Positions 28,070-37,460 of a stretch of DNA of 64,000 bases are shown here, piece after piece (within the stretch, counting starts at the first letter, position 1; the number at the start of each line of letters is the position of its first letter). The translations under genes were made by a program, and so were the position numbers. The stretch is from contig NZ_FOCM01000011.1 of the NCBI RefSeq assembly GCF_900110115.1, positions 21,116-85,115 on the forward strand, read 5' to 3'. The notes under the pieces were generated by a model. It had not been told where the DNA came from. It worked only from the letters and a program-made list of their open reading frames with translations, and did not search any database. The stretch is from Palleronia pelagia. Its GTDB lineage: Bacteria > Pseudomonadota > Alphaproteobacteria > Rhodobacterales > Rhodobacteraceae.

Positions 28070-29383
28070 ATGAAGATGAGCGGTGATATCCACGTCCCGG
28101 GCCAAAGGCGGTTCCTGTTCCTGCAGGGGCCGCACGGACCCTTTTTCGGTCGGCTGGGCCGGATGCTGTCGCTGGCCGGCGCGCGTTGCTGGCGCGTGGG
28201 CTTCAACCGCGGGGACCAGGCGTTCTGGCCCGACGCCGACCGCTACATCGCCTACCGCGATCCGCCCGAGGCCTGGCCGCGGACCTTCCGCGATCTCGTG
28301 GCGCAGCACGGAATCACCGATATCGTCCTTTACGGCGAAGCGCGCGCGATCCACGCCGAGGCCATCGTCGCCGCCCGCACGCTTGGCCTGACCATCCACG
28401 TTTTTGAGGAAGGATACCTGAGGCCGTACTGGGTCACTTACGAGCGGGGCGGCTCGAACGGCAACTCGGCGCTGACCGGGATGGACGTCACGGGGATGCA
28501 GCAGGCGCTGGCCGCTTCGGCGGGCGAGCAGCCCGAGGCCCCTGCCCATTGGGGCGACATGCGCCAGCACATCTTCTACGGCGCCGCCTACCACGCCTTC
28601 GTGCTGCTGATGAACCGGCGCTATCGCAACTTCCGCCCGCATCGCGCGCTCAGCGTCGCGCAAGAATTCCGGCTGTATCTGAAGCGGCTTCTGCTGATGC
28701 CGGCGCTCTGGGCCGACCGGGTCATCGCGACCGCGCGGGTGCGCGGCGGCGGCTATCCCTACCACGTGGCGCTTCTGCAGCTGGAACACGACAGCAACTT
28801 CCAGTCGCATTCTCCGTTTGGCACCATGACCGAGTTCCTGGACCTGCTGATCGACGGATTTGCCGCCGGTGCGCCCGGTCACCACCACCTCGTGATCAAA
28901 GCCCACCCGCTCGAAGACGGACGGGTCGACCTGCGCGCCCATATCCGCCGCCGCGCCGCCGATCGCGGCGTGTCGAACCGGGTGCATTTCCTGCGCGGTG
29001 GCAAGCTCGCGCAGTTGCTTGACCATGCCCGCTCGGCCGTGACGGTGAACTCGACCGCCGCGCAGCAGGTCCTGTGGCGGGGCCTGCCGCTGAAGGTGTT
29101 CGGCGCGGCCGTCTACGCCAAGCCCGAATTCGTCTCAGACCAGCCGCTGGCGGACTTCTTCCGTTGGCCCGACAGCCCGGATGCCCGCGCCTATCGCGAT
29201 TACCGCCGTTTCCTGCTGGAAACCAGCCAGATCCCAGGGTCCTTCTACTCGGCCAAAGGACGGCAGCAGTTGCTGCGCCAGGTTGTCGATCTCATGCTGG
29301 CGCGCGACGACCCCTATGAGCTTTTGCAGAAGGGTCGCGCGGCCCCAAGGCAACAGTTGCGCGTCGTGACCAGAGCGCAATAG
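28070..29383 (+). CDS. kpsS: KpsS-like capsule polysaccharide biosynthesis protein
   Basis: The 437-aa protein belongs to the Capsule_synth (PF05159) family; KpsS adds a first beta-Kdo to the lipid anchor of group 2 capsules. Motifs visible include RRFLFLQGPHGPFF at the start, HVFEEGYLRPYWVT, LLQLEHDSNFQSHSPF and VNSTAAQQVLW with a SVGFEA-equivalent position. The start is the ATG after GGCGGGAACC; one more ATG lies two codons on. It heads a kpsS-export lipoprotein-kpsC set. Confidence 0.88.
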   Translation: MKMSGDIHVPGQRRFLFLQGPHGPFFGRLGRMLSLAGARCWRVGFNRGDQAFWPDADRYIAYRDPPEAWPRTFRDLVAQHGITDIVLYGEARAIHAEAIVAARTLGLTIHVFEEGYLRPYWVTYERGGSNGNSALTGMDVTGMQQALAASAGEQPEAPAHWGDMRQHIFYGAAYHAFVLLMNRRYRNFRPHRALSVAQEFRLYLKRLLLMPALWADRVIATARVRGGGYPYHVALLQLEHDSNFQSHSPFGTMTEFLDLLIDGFAAGAPGHHHLVIKAHPLEDGRVDLRAHIRRRAADRGVSNRVHFLRGGKLAQLLDHARSAVTVNSTAAQQVLWRGLPLKVFGAAVYAKPEFVSDQPLADFFRWPDSPDARAYRDYRRFLLETSQIPGSFYSAKGRQQLLRQVVDLMLARDDPYELLQKGRAAPRQQLRVVTRAQ

Positions 29384-29418
29384 GCCACCAGACTTTTAAT
29401 AATACGACAACCGGTCTA

Positions 29419-29442
29419 GGCTCGGCCCCAAAAAGCCGAGCC
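29419..29442 (+). other. Hairpin in leader of the capsule export lipoprotein gene
   Basis: GGCTCGGC (29419-29426) and GCCGAGCC (29435-29442) pair perfectly around CCCAAAAA. No U tract follows, so it is more likely an mRNA leader structure than a terminator. Confidence 0.45.
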
Positions 29443-29470
29443 AGAATAAACAGGTCGAGGAGACCGGGCA

Positions 29471-30601
29471 GTGAAGATTCAACATTCCCGCTGGGGCAAG
29501 CCCGTTGCGGCGCTTGCCGTGCTGGCCGTCCTGGCCGGGTGCGGCCTGCCGCGCAGCGGCCCCACCAAACGCGAAATCTTCGCCGGATCCGTCCAGCGCG
29601 AAGGTGACGCCTTCATCGTTTCCGTCAACTCCAGGGTCACCCGGGCAACGGCAGTCTATCCTTCGCTGGGTTTCACCAGCGCCTTCGTCAATGCAGGCGT
29701 TCTGGGATCCGACACAATCCGGCCGGGCGACACGCTGGGTCTGACGATCTATGAGAATGTCGAGGACGGCCTTCTGGTGCCCGAAGGGGCGCCTTCAGCG
29801 GTGCTGGAAGAGGTGCAGGTCGATGGCAATGGCTTCATCTTCGTGCCCTACGCGGGCCGGGTCAGGGCCGCCGGCAACACGCCCGAGGCCATCCGGCGCA
29901 TCATCACCGACCGGCTCGACAGCCAGACGCCCGAGCCGCAGGTGCTGGTCCGGCGTCTCCAGGGCGATGGCACCACCGTTTCAGTCACCGGCGGCGTCGG
30001 CGCACAGGGTGTCTATGCCATTGAACGTCCCACCCGCACGCTGACAGCCATGCTGGCCCGGGCGGGCGGCATCGCCATCCCGAACGAGACCGCGCAAGTC
30101 ACCGTGGTGCGCCACGGCCGGCAGGAAAAGGTCTGGTTCCAGGATCTCTACGAGAACCCGCATTTCGACATCGCCCTGCGCGGCGGCGACAAGATCCTTG
30201 TCGAACAGGACCAGCGCAGCTTCAGCGCGTTGGGTGCCACCGGCACCCAGCAGCTGGTGCCCTTCGACCGGCAGACGATCTCGGCCATCGAGGCTATCGC
30301 GCTGGTGGGCGGACTGAACACCAACCTGGCCGACCCCACCGGCGTTTTCGTCTTCCGCAACGAGGCCGAGGTCATCGCCGAACAGGTGCTGGCCCGCGAT
30401 GACCTGCGGGGCACCCAGCGCATGGTCTACGTCCTGGATCTCACCGCGCCGAACGGCATGTTCGAGGCGCGCGATTTCGCCATTCGCGATGGCGACACCG
30501 TCTACGTGACCGAAGCGCCCTATACCCAGTGGCAGAAGACGCTGTCGGCCATCACCGGCACCGCCGCGACCGCCAGCAACATCGACTCGCTCGGCGGGTA
30601 G
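29471..30601 (+). CDS. Polysaccharide export lipoprotein (Wza/KpsD-like)
   Basis: The 376-aa outer membrane protein has a lipoprotein signal ending LAVLAGC (lipidated Cys24). It has a Poly_export domain (TIRPGDTLGLTIYENVEDGL, VDGNGFIFVPYAGRVRAAG) and two SLBB-type beta-grasp domains (VSVTGGVGAQGVYAI... and the later ALVGGLNTNLADPTGVFVFR). It should form the outer membrane channel for capsule. The GTG start at 29471 has GAGGAGA upstream. Inner membrane KpsM/T-type ABC genes are not in the window. Confidence 0.9.
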   Translation: MKIQHSRWGKPVAALAVLAVLAGCGLPRSGPTKREIFAGSVQREGDAFIVSVNSRVTRATAVYPSLGFTSAFVNAGVLGSDTIRPGDTLGLTIYENVEDGLLVPEGAPSAVLEEVQVDGNGFIFVPYAGRVRAAGNTPEAIRRIITDRLDSQTPEPQVLVRRLQGDGTTVSVTGGVGAQGVYAIERPTRTLTAMLARAGGIAIPNETAQVTVVRHGRQEKVWFQDLYENPHFDIALRGGDKILVEQDQRSFSALGATGTQQLVPFDRQTISAIEAIALVGGLNTNLADPTGVFVFRNEAEVIAEQVLARDDLRGTQRMVYVLDLTAPNGMFEARDFAIRDGDTVYVTEAPYTQWQKTLSAITGTAATASNIDSLGG

Positions 30602-30605
30602 GAGC

Positions 30606-32621
30606 GTGGCCGACGGGCCGTCTGAGCGGGGCCAAAGGCTGTTCGCCTATAATGGCGGGTTCCTGAACGCGCGCGTGCGCCGCATCCTGACCCTGGCCGG
30701 CCTTCGCCTGACCACTGGGCTGCCCGGGGACGGCGACGCCGTGGCCATGTGGGGCCGCTCGCCCACCGCCCACCGGGGCGAGGCCATGGCGGCCCGCTAC
30801 GGCGTGCCGTTGGTTCGGGTCGAGGATGCCTTCCTGCGATCGCTCCACCCCGGTCGCACAGGCGCGCCGCCCCTGGGCCTGCTGCTGGATCGCAGCGGCG
30901 TTCATTTCGACAGTAGTCAGCCATCCGATCTGGAAACCATGCTGGCGAGTGCCGCACTGGACGACACCGTTCTGCTGGACCGCGCGCGCGACGTGATCGA
31001 CCGCCTCCGCCGCGATCACCTGACGAAATACTGCGCCGTGGACCCCGACCTGCCCCTGCCCGACCCGGGCTACGTCCTGGTTGTTGACCAGACGCGCGGC
31101 GACGCATCGATCACCCACGGGGCCGGATCCGAGGAGCTGTTCGCCGAGATGCTGGCCTTCGCCCGGATCGAGAACCCTGGCGCCCGCATCGTCATCAAGA
31201 CCCATCCCGAAACGATCCAAGGCTTCCGCGACGGACATTTCTCGGAAAAGGACAAGGACGGCAAGACCACCCTCCTGGACACGCCCGTGTCGCCCTGGAG
31301 CCTGCTTGAGGGCGCCGTTGCGGTCTACGCGGTGACCAGCCAGATGGGATTCGAGGCGATCCTGGCGGGCCATCGACCGCGCATCTTCGGACAACCTTTC
31401 TACGGCGGCTGGGGCCTGACGCAGGACGAGAACCCCCAGCCCCGGCGGGAACGCAAGCTGACCCGCGCACAGCTCGTGGCGGGCGCGTTGATCGAGTATC
31501 CGCTCTGGTATGACCCCCATCGCGACCGGCTGTGCGAGATCGAGGATACGCTTGATGCGCTGGCCGCCGAGGCGCGGGCCTGGCGCGAGGATCGCCACGG
31601 ATGGGTCGCGGGCGGCATGCGGCTGTGGAAGCGCGGACCTTTGCAACAGGTCTTCGGCCGCCACCGCGCGATGGTCTTCGAACCCAATCCGGACCGCCTG
31701 ATCCCCCGCGCGGACGAGACCGGACGGCGCGTCATGTGCTGGGCGGGAAAACTGCCGCCGTCGCTGGCCACTGCGGCGATCCACCGGGTCGAGGACGGGC
31801 TTCTGCGCTCGCGCGGGCTGGGCGCGGACCTGGTGCCCCCGCTGTCGTTGGTCGTCGATCCCGAGGGCATCTACTACGACCCCACCCGCCCCTCGCGGCT
31901 GGAGCATCTCATCGCCCGCAGCGTCGAGTTGAAGCCCGCCGAGGTCGAACGCGCGCGGCGTCTGATTGCGCGCCTGACGGCCGAGGGGCTGACCAAGTAC
32001 AATATCGGCAGCAACGCCCTCCCAGACCTCCCGCGCGACCGGCACGTGATCCTGGTGCCGGGCCAGGTGGCCGACGACGCCTCGATCCGCCTCGGCACCG
32101 ACGCGGTTTCGGACAACGCGGCTCTGCTCGCGCGGACCAGGGCCGAGAACCCGGATGCCTTCCTGGTCTACAAGCCACACCCGGACGTGGAGCCCGGCCT
32201 GCGCGAGGGCGCAATACCGGCCGAAGACGCCGACCTTGTGTTGGCGGGCACCGATGCGGCCGCGCTTCTGCGGGCCGTGGACGCCGTATGGACCATGACA
32301 TCCACCGTCGGGTTCGAGGCGCTGCTGCGCGGCGTGCCGGTCACCTGCCTGGGCACGCCGTTCTACGCGGGCTGGGGCCTGACGACCGACCTGGGGCGCG
32401 TGCCCGCCCGGCGCGTGGCGCGTCCGAGCCTCGCCCAACTGGTTCACGCGGTGCTGATCGGCTACCCGCGCTACCACGATCCGGTGACCGGCACACCCTG
32501 TCCCGTCGAGGTCGCCGTCGACCGGCTGGCCGCGGGAAAGGCCCTGCCCCGCTCGCCGCTGAACCGCCTGCTGGCCAAGGCCCAGGGCGCGCTGGCGTCA
32601 CAGGCGCATCTCTGGCGCTAG
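30606..32621 (+). CDS. kpsC: KpsC-like capsule polysaccharide beta-Kdo transferase
   Basis: The 671-aa protein holds two tandem Capsule_synth domains, as in KpsC, which extends the Kdo linker on the capsule lipid anchor with two transferase modules. Each half has a paired motif: KTHPETIQGF with SQMGFEAILAGHRPRIFGQPFYGGWGL, then YKPHPDVEPGL with STVGFEALLRGVPVTCLGTPFYAGWGL. It begins 4 bases after the export lipoprotein gene with a GTG. Its stop overlaps the ribD stop on the other strand by 4 bases. Confidence 0.93.
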   Translation: MADGPSERGQRLFAYNGGFLNARVRRILTLAGLRLTTGLPGDGDAVAMWGRSPTAHRGEAMAARYGVPLVRVEDAFLRSLHPGRTGAPPLGLLLDRSGVHFDSSQPSDLETMLASAALDDTVLLDRARDVIDRLRRDHLTKYCAVDPDLPLPDPGYVLVVDQTRGDASITHGAGSEELFAEMLAFARIENPGARIVIKTHPETIQGFRDGHFSEKDKDGKTTLLDTPVSPWSLLEGAVAVYAVTSQMGFEAILAGHRPRIFGQPFYGGWGLTQDENPQPRRERKLTRAQLVAGALIEYPLWYDPHRDRLCEIEDTLDALAAEARAWREDRHGWVAGGMRLWKRGPLQQVFGRHRAMVFEPNPDRLIPRADETGRRVMCWAGKLPPSLATAAIHRVEDGLLRSRGLGADLVPPLSLVVDPEGIYYDPTRPSRLEHLIARSVELKPAEVERARRLIARLTAEGLTKYNIGSNALPDLPRDRHVILVPGQVADDASIRLGTDAVSDNAALLARTRAENPDAFLVYKPHPDVEPGLREGAIPAEDADLVLAGTDAAALLRAVDAVWTMTSTVGFEALLRGVPVTCLGTPFYAGWGLTTDLGRVPARRVARPSLAQLVHAVLIGYPRYHDPVTGTPCPVEVAVDRLAAGKALPRSPLNRLLAKAQGALASQAHLWR

Positions 32622-33703
32622 GCGCGGGTCCAGGTCGCCATGACGTCGCCGCCCACCGGGCGCACATCCTCCAGCGCGAACCGTGGTGCATCGGCCAGGG
32701 CCGACAGGCCCAGCGCGCCCAGCGACGGCTGGCCCTCGGCGCCCAGGGCGACGCCGGCGGTGAACCCCACCAGCCGGTCCACCAGCCCAGCCTGCAAAAG
32801 GGCGGCGCCGAAGCTGCCGCCGCCTTCGCAAAACACGCGGGTCAGCCCCGCGTTGCCCATGGCGTTCAGCAAGGCCGCGGGGTCGACCCGCCCCCGGTCC
32901 AGCGGCAGCTCGATCAGGCGCGCGCCAAGTCCCGCCCAGTGGTCGCGGCGGTCCTGCGGCGCGTCGGGGCCATGGCAAAGCCACAGACCGTCATTCGCGC
33001 TGCCTTCGAGCCGCCCGCCCAGTGGCAGGTCGAGCCGCCGAGCGGCGACGATGCGCACGGGCTGGCGAGCCACGCCCAGATCCCGCACGGTCAGCATCGG
33101 GTCGTCCGCACGCGCCGTGCCGCCCCCGACGAGCACCGCGTCATGGATCATCCGTTGGGCGTGAACGGCCCGCCGCGCGCCGGGTCCGGTGATCCAGCGT
33201 GACTCACCGCTGGCCGTGGCGATGCGTCCGTCGAACGATGTCGCCAGCTTCAGCGTCAGGCGCGGCCGCCCCTGCCCGATCCGCGTGAGATAGCCCGCCT
33301 GGTCGGCCCGTGCCGCCGCTTCGCCGACACCGATCTCCACCTCGATCCCCGCCTCGCGCAATCGCGCATGCCCCCGCCCCGCCACGCGCGGATCGGGATC
33401 CTGCATGGTGGTGATGACGCGCGCGACGCCCGACCGGATCAGCGCGTCGGCGCAAGGCGGCGTCCGCCCGTGATGGGCGCAGGGTTCGAGCGTGACGAAG
33501 ACATCGGCGCCGCGCGCGGCGTCGCCGGCCTGCTCCAGCGCCATGGTCTCCGCATGAGGGCGGCCGCCGGGCTGGGTCCAGCCGCGGCCGACGACGCGCC
33601 CGTCCTTGACCACGACGCAGCCCACGGCGGGATTCGGCCACGCCTGACCAAGACCGCGCCGTCCAAGGGACAGCGCGTGCGCCATGAAGGCCGCGTCGAT
33701 CAC
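32618..33703 (-). CDS. ribD: RibD, bifunctional riboflavin deaminase/reductase
   Basis: Converts the GTP cyclohydrolase II product to 5-amino-6-ribitylamino-uracil phosphate in two steps. The N-terminal zinc deaminase domain has [11 protein letters not shown] and [16 protein letters not shown]. The C-terminal NADPH reductase domain has [25 protein letters not shown] and [14 protein letters not shown]. Length is 361 aa. Its ATG overlaps the nrdR stop (ATGA), so nrdR-ribD is one operon. Confidence 0.96.
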   Translation of the reverse strand: MIDAAFMAHALSLGRRGLGQAWPNPAVGCVVVKDGRVVGRGWTQPGGRPHAETMALEQAGDAARGADVFVTLEPCAHHGRTPPCADALIRSGVARVITTMQDPDPRVAGRGHARLREAGIEVEIGVGEAAARADQAGYLTRIGQGRPRLTLKLATSFDGRIATASGESRWITGPGARRAVHAQRMIHDAVLVGGGTARADDPMLTVRDLGVARQPVRIVAARRLDLPLGGRLEGSANDGLWLCHGPDAPQDRRDHWAGLGARLIELPLDRGRVDPAALLNAMGNAGLTRVFCEGGGSFGAALLQAGLVDRLVGFTAGVALGAEGQPSLGALGLSALADAPRFALEDVRPVGGDVMATWTRA

Positions 33704-34167
33704 TCTTCCGGCTGTGCGGGCGGACGCAGTTCGCTGACGAACTTGTCGAAATCGTCGGGCGCCTGGAAATTCTTGTAAACGCTGGCGAACCGCACGTAAG
33801 CGACCGTGTCGATGCGGGCGAGGCTTTCCATTACGATCTCGCCGATGACCTTCGACGGGATGTCGGTGTCGCCCATGGATTCCAGCCGCCGCACGATGCC
33901 CGAGATCATCTGGTCCACCCGCTCGGGCTCGACCGGGCGTTTCTGCATCGAAATCCGGACCGAGCGTTCCAGCTTGTCGCGGTCGAAATCCTCGCGCCGG
34001 CCGTTGGTCTTGACCACGACCAGATCACGCAGCTGCACCCGTTCGTAGGTGGTGAACCGTCCCGCGCAAGCCGGGCAGAACCGGCGACGTCGGATCGCCA
34101 CGTGGTCTTCGGCCGGGCGCGAATCCTTAACCTGGGTGTCGATATTGCCGCAGAAAGGACAGCGCAT
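33700..34167 (-). CDS. nrdR: NrdR, transcriptional repressor of ribonucleotide reductase genes
   Basis: The 155-aa protein has an N-terminal zinc ribbon (CPFC ... CPAC, residues 3-34) and an ATP-cone domain (about 49-139; [16 protein letters not shown]). It senses ATP/dATP and represses nrd operons. The start is at MRCPFCG, which is invariant; longer frames upstream are not conserved. Confidence 0.97.
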   Translation of the reverse strand: MRCPFCGNIDTQVKDSRPAEDHVAIRRRRFCPACAGRFTTYERVQLRDLVVVKTNGRREDFDRDKLERSVRISMQKRPVEPERVDQMISGIVRRLESMGDTDIPSKVIGEIVMESLARIDTVAYVRFASVYKNFQAPDDFDKFVSELRPPAQPEE

Positions 34168-34330
34168 GCGGAATTCCTTGGGTTCGGTCAGCCGTTGGAC
34201 ACGACCACTATAGGCAGCCCCGCAGAGCTTGGGTAGCCCGGAATTTCCGTCGCTAGATAGGCTTCCGTGAACCGGTGCCCTGGGCCCCGCGTTGCCCGTG
34301 CGCAGACAGACAACATCACAGGAGCGACCC

Positions 34331-35005
34331 ATGGCAAATAAGACCTTGTTCATCACCGGCGCAAGCTCGGGCATCGGCGCGGCGACGGCCCGCGCGGCGG
34401 TCGCGGGCGGCTGGAACGTGGCGCTGTTCGCCCGGTCCGAGGACAAGCTTGGCGTGCTCGTGGACGAGCTGGGCGATGCGGCCCTGGCCCTGCCCGGCGA
34501 CGTGACCGACCTGGGGGCGCTGGAAGACGCGGTGACCAGGGCCGAGTCGCATTTCGGGGGCATCGATGCGGGCTTCGCCAATGCCGGGCGCGGCATGAAG
34601 AAAGCGGGCACCGTCGAAGGCGACGCCGACGACATGCGCGGCATGGTCGACGTGAACGTCATGGGCCTGCTCTGGACCGCGCGCGCGGTCATCCCGGCCC
34701 TGAAGAAGACGAAAGGCACGCTGATCCTGACCGGCTCGGCCGCCGGGCGGCGCCACATCTCGGGCTCGATCTACGGCGCGACCAAGTGGTTCGTGCACGG
34801 CTACGCCGGCAACATGGCCGAGGAGATGCGCGAATGGGGCGGGCGCTGCACCGTCATCGCGCCGGGCATGGTCGATACGCCCTTCTTCGACGAAGGAAAG
34901 CCCGACAAGCTTCAGCCCGAGGACGTGGCCGACGCGGTGATGCACGCGATCAAGGCCGATCCGCGCGCGGCGGTGCGCGAGATTTTCCTCATGCCGCAGA
35001 ACTGA
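34331..35005 (+). CDS. Short-chain dehydrogenase/reductase (SDR)
   Basis: Classical SDR of 224 aa with the cofactor motif [17 protein letters not shown], the catalytic serine in LTGSAAGR and the YGATK tyrosine-lysine motif. The loop after the first strands has ARSEDK, which suggests NADP use. Substrate unknown. The start has GGAG 7 bases upstream; no operon partner is apparent. Confidence 0.88.
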   Translation: MANKTLFITGASSGIGAATARAAVAGGWNVALFARSEDKLGVLVDELGDAALALPGDVTDLGALEDAVTRAESHFGGIDAGFANAGRGMKKAGTVEGDADDMRGMVDVNVMGLLWTARAVIPALKKTKGTLILTGSAAGRRHISGSIYGATKWFVHGYAGNMAEEMREWGGRCTVIAPGMVDTPFFDEGKPDKLQPEDVADAVMHAIKADPRAAVREIFLMPQN

Positions 35006-35009
35006 AGCC

Positions 35010-35381
35010 CTAGCGTCGCGCGGCCGGGCTGTCGCACAAAAAGCGCGCGTAGCCCGCGGTCAGGCCGGGGCTGTCCGACAGGCGCAGCAGCCCCGGATCG
35101 ACCGCGCGCGCGACGTCCAGCGAGAAATCCATCGCCTCGCCCCCGCGGCGGGGCGGCGGGCTGGTGCGATAGATCCGCGTCGCGGGCGAAACACCGAGAA
35201 TGCTGATCGCGTAGTCCCCCGCCGCGCACCAGAAGGCGCGCGGCCCCGACAGCCCCTTGTAGGGCACGGTGAAATCGCCTGTCCCGCTGCCTTCGACCAC
35301 CAGCGAATTCTCGGCGATGAAGGCGTGGGACGGCAGGGCGACGAGGCTGGCCAGAAGGGCGGCGGCGAGTGTGCGGGTCAT
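35010..35381 (-). CDS. Small exported protein of unknown function
   Basis: The 123-aa protein has a clear signal peptide (LAAALLASLVALPSHA) and a mature part of about 100 residues with three cysteines (WCAAGDY, LCDS). No family was recognised. It faces the SDR gene and overlaps nothing. Confidence 0.6.
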   Translation of the reverse strand: MTRTLAAALLASLVALPSHAFIAENSLVVEGSGTGDFTVPYKGLSGPRAFWCAAGDYAISILGVSPATRIYRTSPPPRRGGEAMDFSLDVARAVDPGLLRLSDSPGLTAGYARFLCDSPAARR

Positions 35382-35461
35382 GGGGACGGCTCCGGTCTCG
35401 GGCAGTTTTGCACAGTCTAGCGCGGTTGCGCGGGCGACACATCCCCGCCGCGCCTCACGGC

Positions 35462-35878
35462 TCAGTCATCGGCGGCAAAATGCAGCGCCACCTGCCGGCT
35501 GTGCGGGCGACGGCGGTGCTCGACCAGGTAGATGCCCTGCCAGGTGCCGAGGACCATGCGGCCGCCCTGCACCGGGATCTGCAGGCTGACCGGCAGGTGC
35601 GCGGCCTTGATATGGGCGGGCATGTCGTCCGGCCCCTCGGCCCGGTGAACGAGGTAGTCCATGGACGGATCGTCCGCAGGGGGCGCCAGCCGGTCGAGCC
35701 ACGCGAGGAGATCGCGCTGCACGTCGGGATCGGCGTTCTCCTGGACAAGAAGCGAGCACGAGGTGTGGCGCACGAACAGGGTCAGAAGACCGTCGCGGCG
35801 CGGCAACCACTCGGCCACGCGGTCGGTGAATTCGGTCAGGCCGGGGCCGCGGGTATCGATGGTGATCGTTGTCTGCAT
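35462..35878 (-). CDS. YjbQ/UPF0047 family protein
   Basis: The 138-aa protein matches the YjbQ family: FVRHTSCSLLVQENADPDVQRD, then PAHIKAAHLPVSLQIPV and TWQGIYLVEHR. Conserved histidines suggest a metal site. Members can complement thiamine-phosphate synthase mutants, but the native role is unclear. The ATG at 35878 was chosen because the upstream codons are not conserved. Confidence 0.9.
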   Translation of the reverse strand: MQTTITIDTRGPGLTEFTDRVAEWLPRRDGLLTLFVRHTSCSLLVQENADPDVQRDLLAWLDRLAPPADDPSMDYLVHRAEGPDDMPAHIKAAHLPVSLQIPVQGGRMVLGTWQGIYLVEHRRRPHSRQVALHFAADD

Positions 35879-35964
35879 GCGACAATGCTGCACGCCCCGC
35901 CCGGGCGGTGCAAGGGAACGACCGCCCCCGGACAACTGTTCTTCCGGCAAAACAGGAGGATAGC

Positions 35965-36141
35965 ATGACCGACCCGAAGACAGGCCCCGGCACGACCGAC
36001 GATCCCAACCAGGCGACCAACACCGGATTGCCCGAAAAGCCGGCCATCAAGCCGGACGTGCCCGATGACGACAGCGACCCGCAAGACCCCACCAGCGGCC
36101 CCGGATCGACCGAAGATCCCAACCAGGCAAGCCGCACCTGA
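35965..36141 (+). CDS. 58-aa Pro/Asp/Gly-rich protein with internal duplication
   Basis: Small acidic, probably disordered protein with a good AGGAGGA ribosome-binding site. It contains a near-repeat: TGPGTTDDPNQATNT at residues 6-20 and SGPGSTEDPNQASRT at 44-58. No family recognised and no membrane segment. The strong SD and biased codon use support translation. Confidence 0.6.
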   Translation: MTDPKTGPGTTDDPNQATNTGLPEKPAIKPDVPDDDSDPQDPTSGPGSTEDPNQASRT

Positions 36142-36192
36142 GGTCATTTCCCCACCTGTCCCCGGGGCGCGCGGGCCGCTAGGCTCGCCGCC

Positions 36193-36786
36193 ATGGATAT
36201 CGCCGGCTCCCTTGCCCGCTGGGGCGTTCTGTTCGTCTACCTGGGCTGCGTGGTGGAAGGCGACGCCGTGGCGATCAGCGCCGGTGTGCTGGCCGACCAG
36301 GGGCGGCTGCCCTTCTGGCCGGTGGTGTTCGCCGCGGCGCTGGGGGCGTGGACCTGGGACATGGGGATATTCACCGCGGGACGGCTGTTTCGCGGCCATC
36401 CGCGCATCGCCAGGGCGCTGGAGCATCCCCGCGCGCAGCGGGTGACGCGGCGCCTGCTGCGGCGGCCGTGGCTTTTGGCCGGGATCTTCCGGTTCATTCC
36501 CGCCACGCGCACGGTGGCGCCCCTGGCGCTGGCGACCGGATCATCCATCCGCGCCGCGACCTACGCGGCGATCACCGGGCCGGCCTGCCTGGTCTGGGCC
36601 ATGATCGCGGTGACGATCGGCGCCGACCTCAGCCGGCTTCTGTCGACCGTCTGGCGCGAGGCGCGTAGCGAGATGCAGATCGCAGCGGCCCTCGCCCTCG
36701 GCGGCGTGGCCATTTTCGCCTGGCGCCGCTGGAGCCTTGCCCGGGCCCGGGCGATCAGCCGAACCCTCGACGACCCCGAGCGCTAG
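36193..36786 (+). CDS. DedA-family membrane protein
   Basis: The 197-aa inner membrane protein has the SNARE-assoc/DedA layout: an EGDAVAISAGVLA block after the first helix, a FRFIPATRTVAPLALATGSS re-entrant motif with the conserved arginines and proline, and further helices. DedA proteins are half-channel or lipid-scramblase-like transporters, some of which recycle undecaprenyl phosphate. Confidence 0.85.
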   Translation: MDIAGSLARWGVLFVYLGCVVEGDAVAISAGVLADQGRLPFWPVVFAAALGAWTWDMGIFTAGRLFRGHPRIARALEHPRAQRVTRRLLRRPWLLAGIFRFIPATRTVAPLALATGSSIRAATYAAITGPACLVWAMIAVTIGADLSRLLSTVWREARSEMQIAAALALGGVAIFAWRRWSLARARAISRTLDDPER

Positions 36787-36792
36787 GGTACC

Positions 36793-37074
36793 CTAGTCGC
36801 TGAACAGGCGCTCGCCCTGCTCGTCGATCATCTGGCGCGCCTTGGCGACGCTGGCCTGGGCCGCGGCCTCGAAGCTTTCCAGCCGGTCGGCCCGGATCAG
36901 GTGATGGCTGCGCGTGGTGCCGCCCACATCCTTCTCGATCAGTGCGCCGATGCGAAACTGTCCACCATCCTTGGCGGGCTGCGGCGTAATGGTGAAGCCC
37001 TTGTAGGTTTCCGAAGGCTGCTCGGCCGGAGCCTTGTCGCCTGCGCGACCGAAGAGACGTTTCAGAATAGACAT
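36793..37074 (-). CDS. HlyU-family protein
   Basis: The 93-aa protein matches the HlyU family (PF10115): YKGFTITPQPAKDGGQFRIGALIEK and HHLIRADR, followed by a C-terminal helix. HlyU of Vibrio is a transcription regulator of hemolysin, but these short alphaproteobacterial proteins have no proven DNA-binding role. Its ATG shares one base with the stop of the membrane-protein gene upstream. Confidence 0.75.
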   Translation of the reverse strand: MSILKRLFGRAGDKAPAEQPSETYKGFTITPQPAKDGGQFRIGALIEKDVGGTTRSHHLIRADRLESFEAAAQASVAKARQMIDEQGERLFSD

Positions 37075-37412
37075 CACACCCTCTCCTTGATCGGGGCCGT
37101 TACAAGGGCGGCTTCGCGTGGGCCGCCGCCGGGGCCCTCGTCGCGGCCCAAAGACATGATCGCGATACCGGACTGCACGCCGGCGAACACGATGCCGTTC
37201 AGCACGAAAAAGATCGCGGCCGCGAACCAGCCGCCCGCGACATGCGTCACGAGATGCCCGATCCCGGCCACGTCGAACCACAGCACAAGCCCGGTGAAGA
37301 CCGCGGCCAGCGCGAAGCCGAAGACGGCGTTCAGAATGTAGATGCGCACGATCCGCGGCAGCCGCGCCAGCGCCGCGGGCCGCCTGCGGAAAGGGTCGGT
37401 CAGGGAAAACAT
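37074..37412 (-). CDS. Small multi-pass membrane protein, unknown function
   Basis: The 112-aa protein has about two to three membrane helices (LNAVFGFALAAVFTGLVLWF; AAAIFFVLNGIVFAGVQSGIAI). No family recognised. It is coupled to the HlyU-like gene by a one-base stop/start overlap and may follow rpoD in transcription. Confidence 0.65.
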   Translation of the reverse strand: MFSLTDPFRRRPAALARLPRIVRIYILNAVFGFALAAVFTGLVLWFDVAGIGHLVTHVAGGWFAAAIFFVLNGIVFAGVQSGIAIMSLGRDEGPGGGPREAALVTAPIKERV

Positions 37413-37460
37413 CGCAATCTCCCTCTCGGCATGCCCGGCCCCTGGCCGGGTCTCTCGGGA

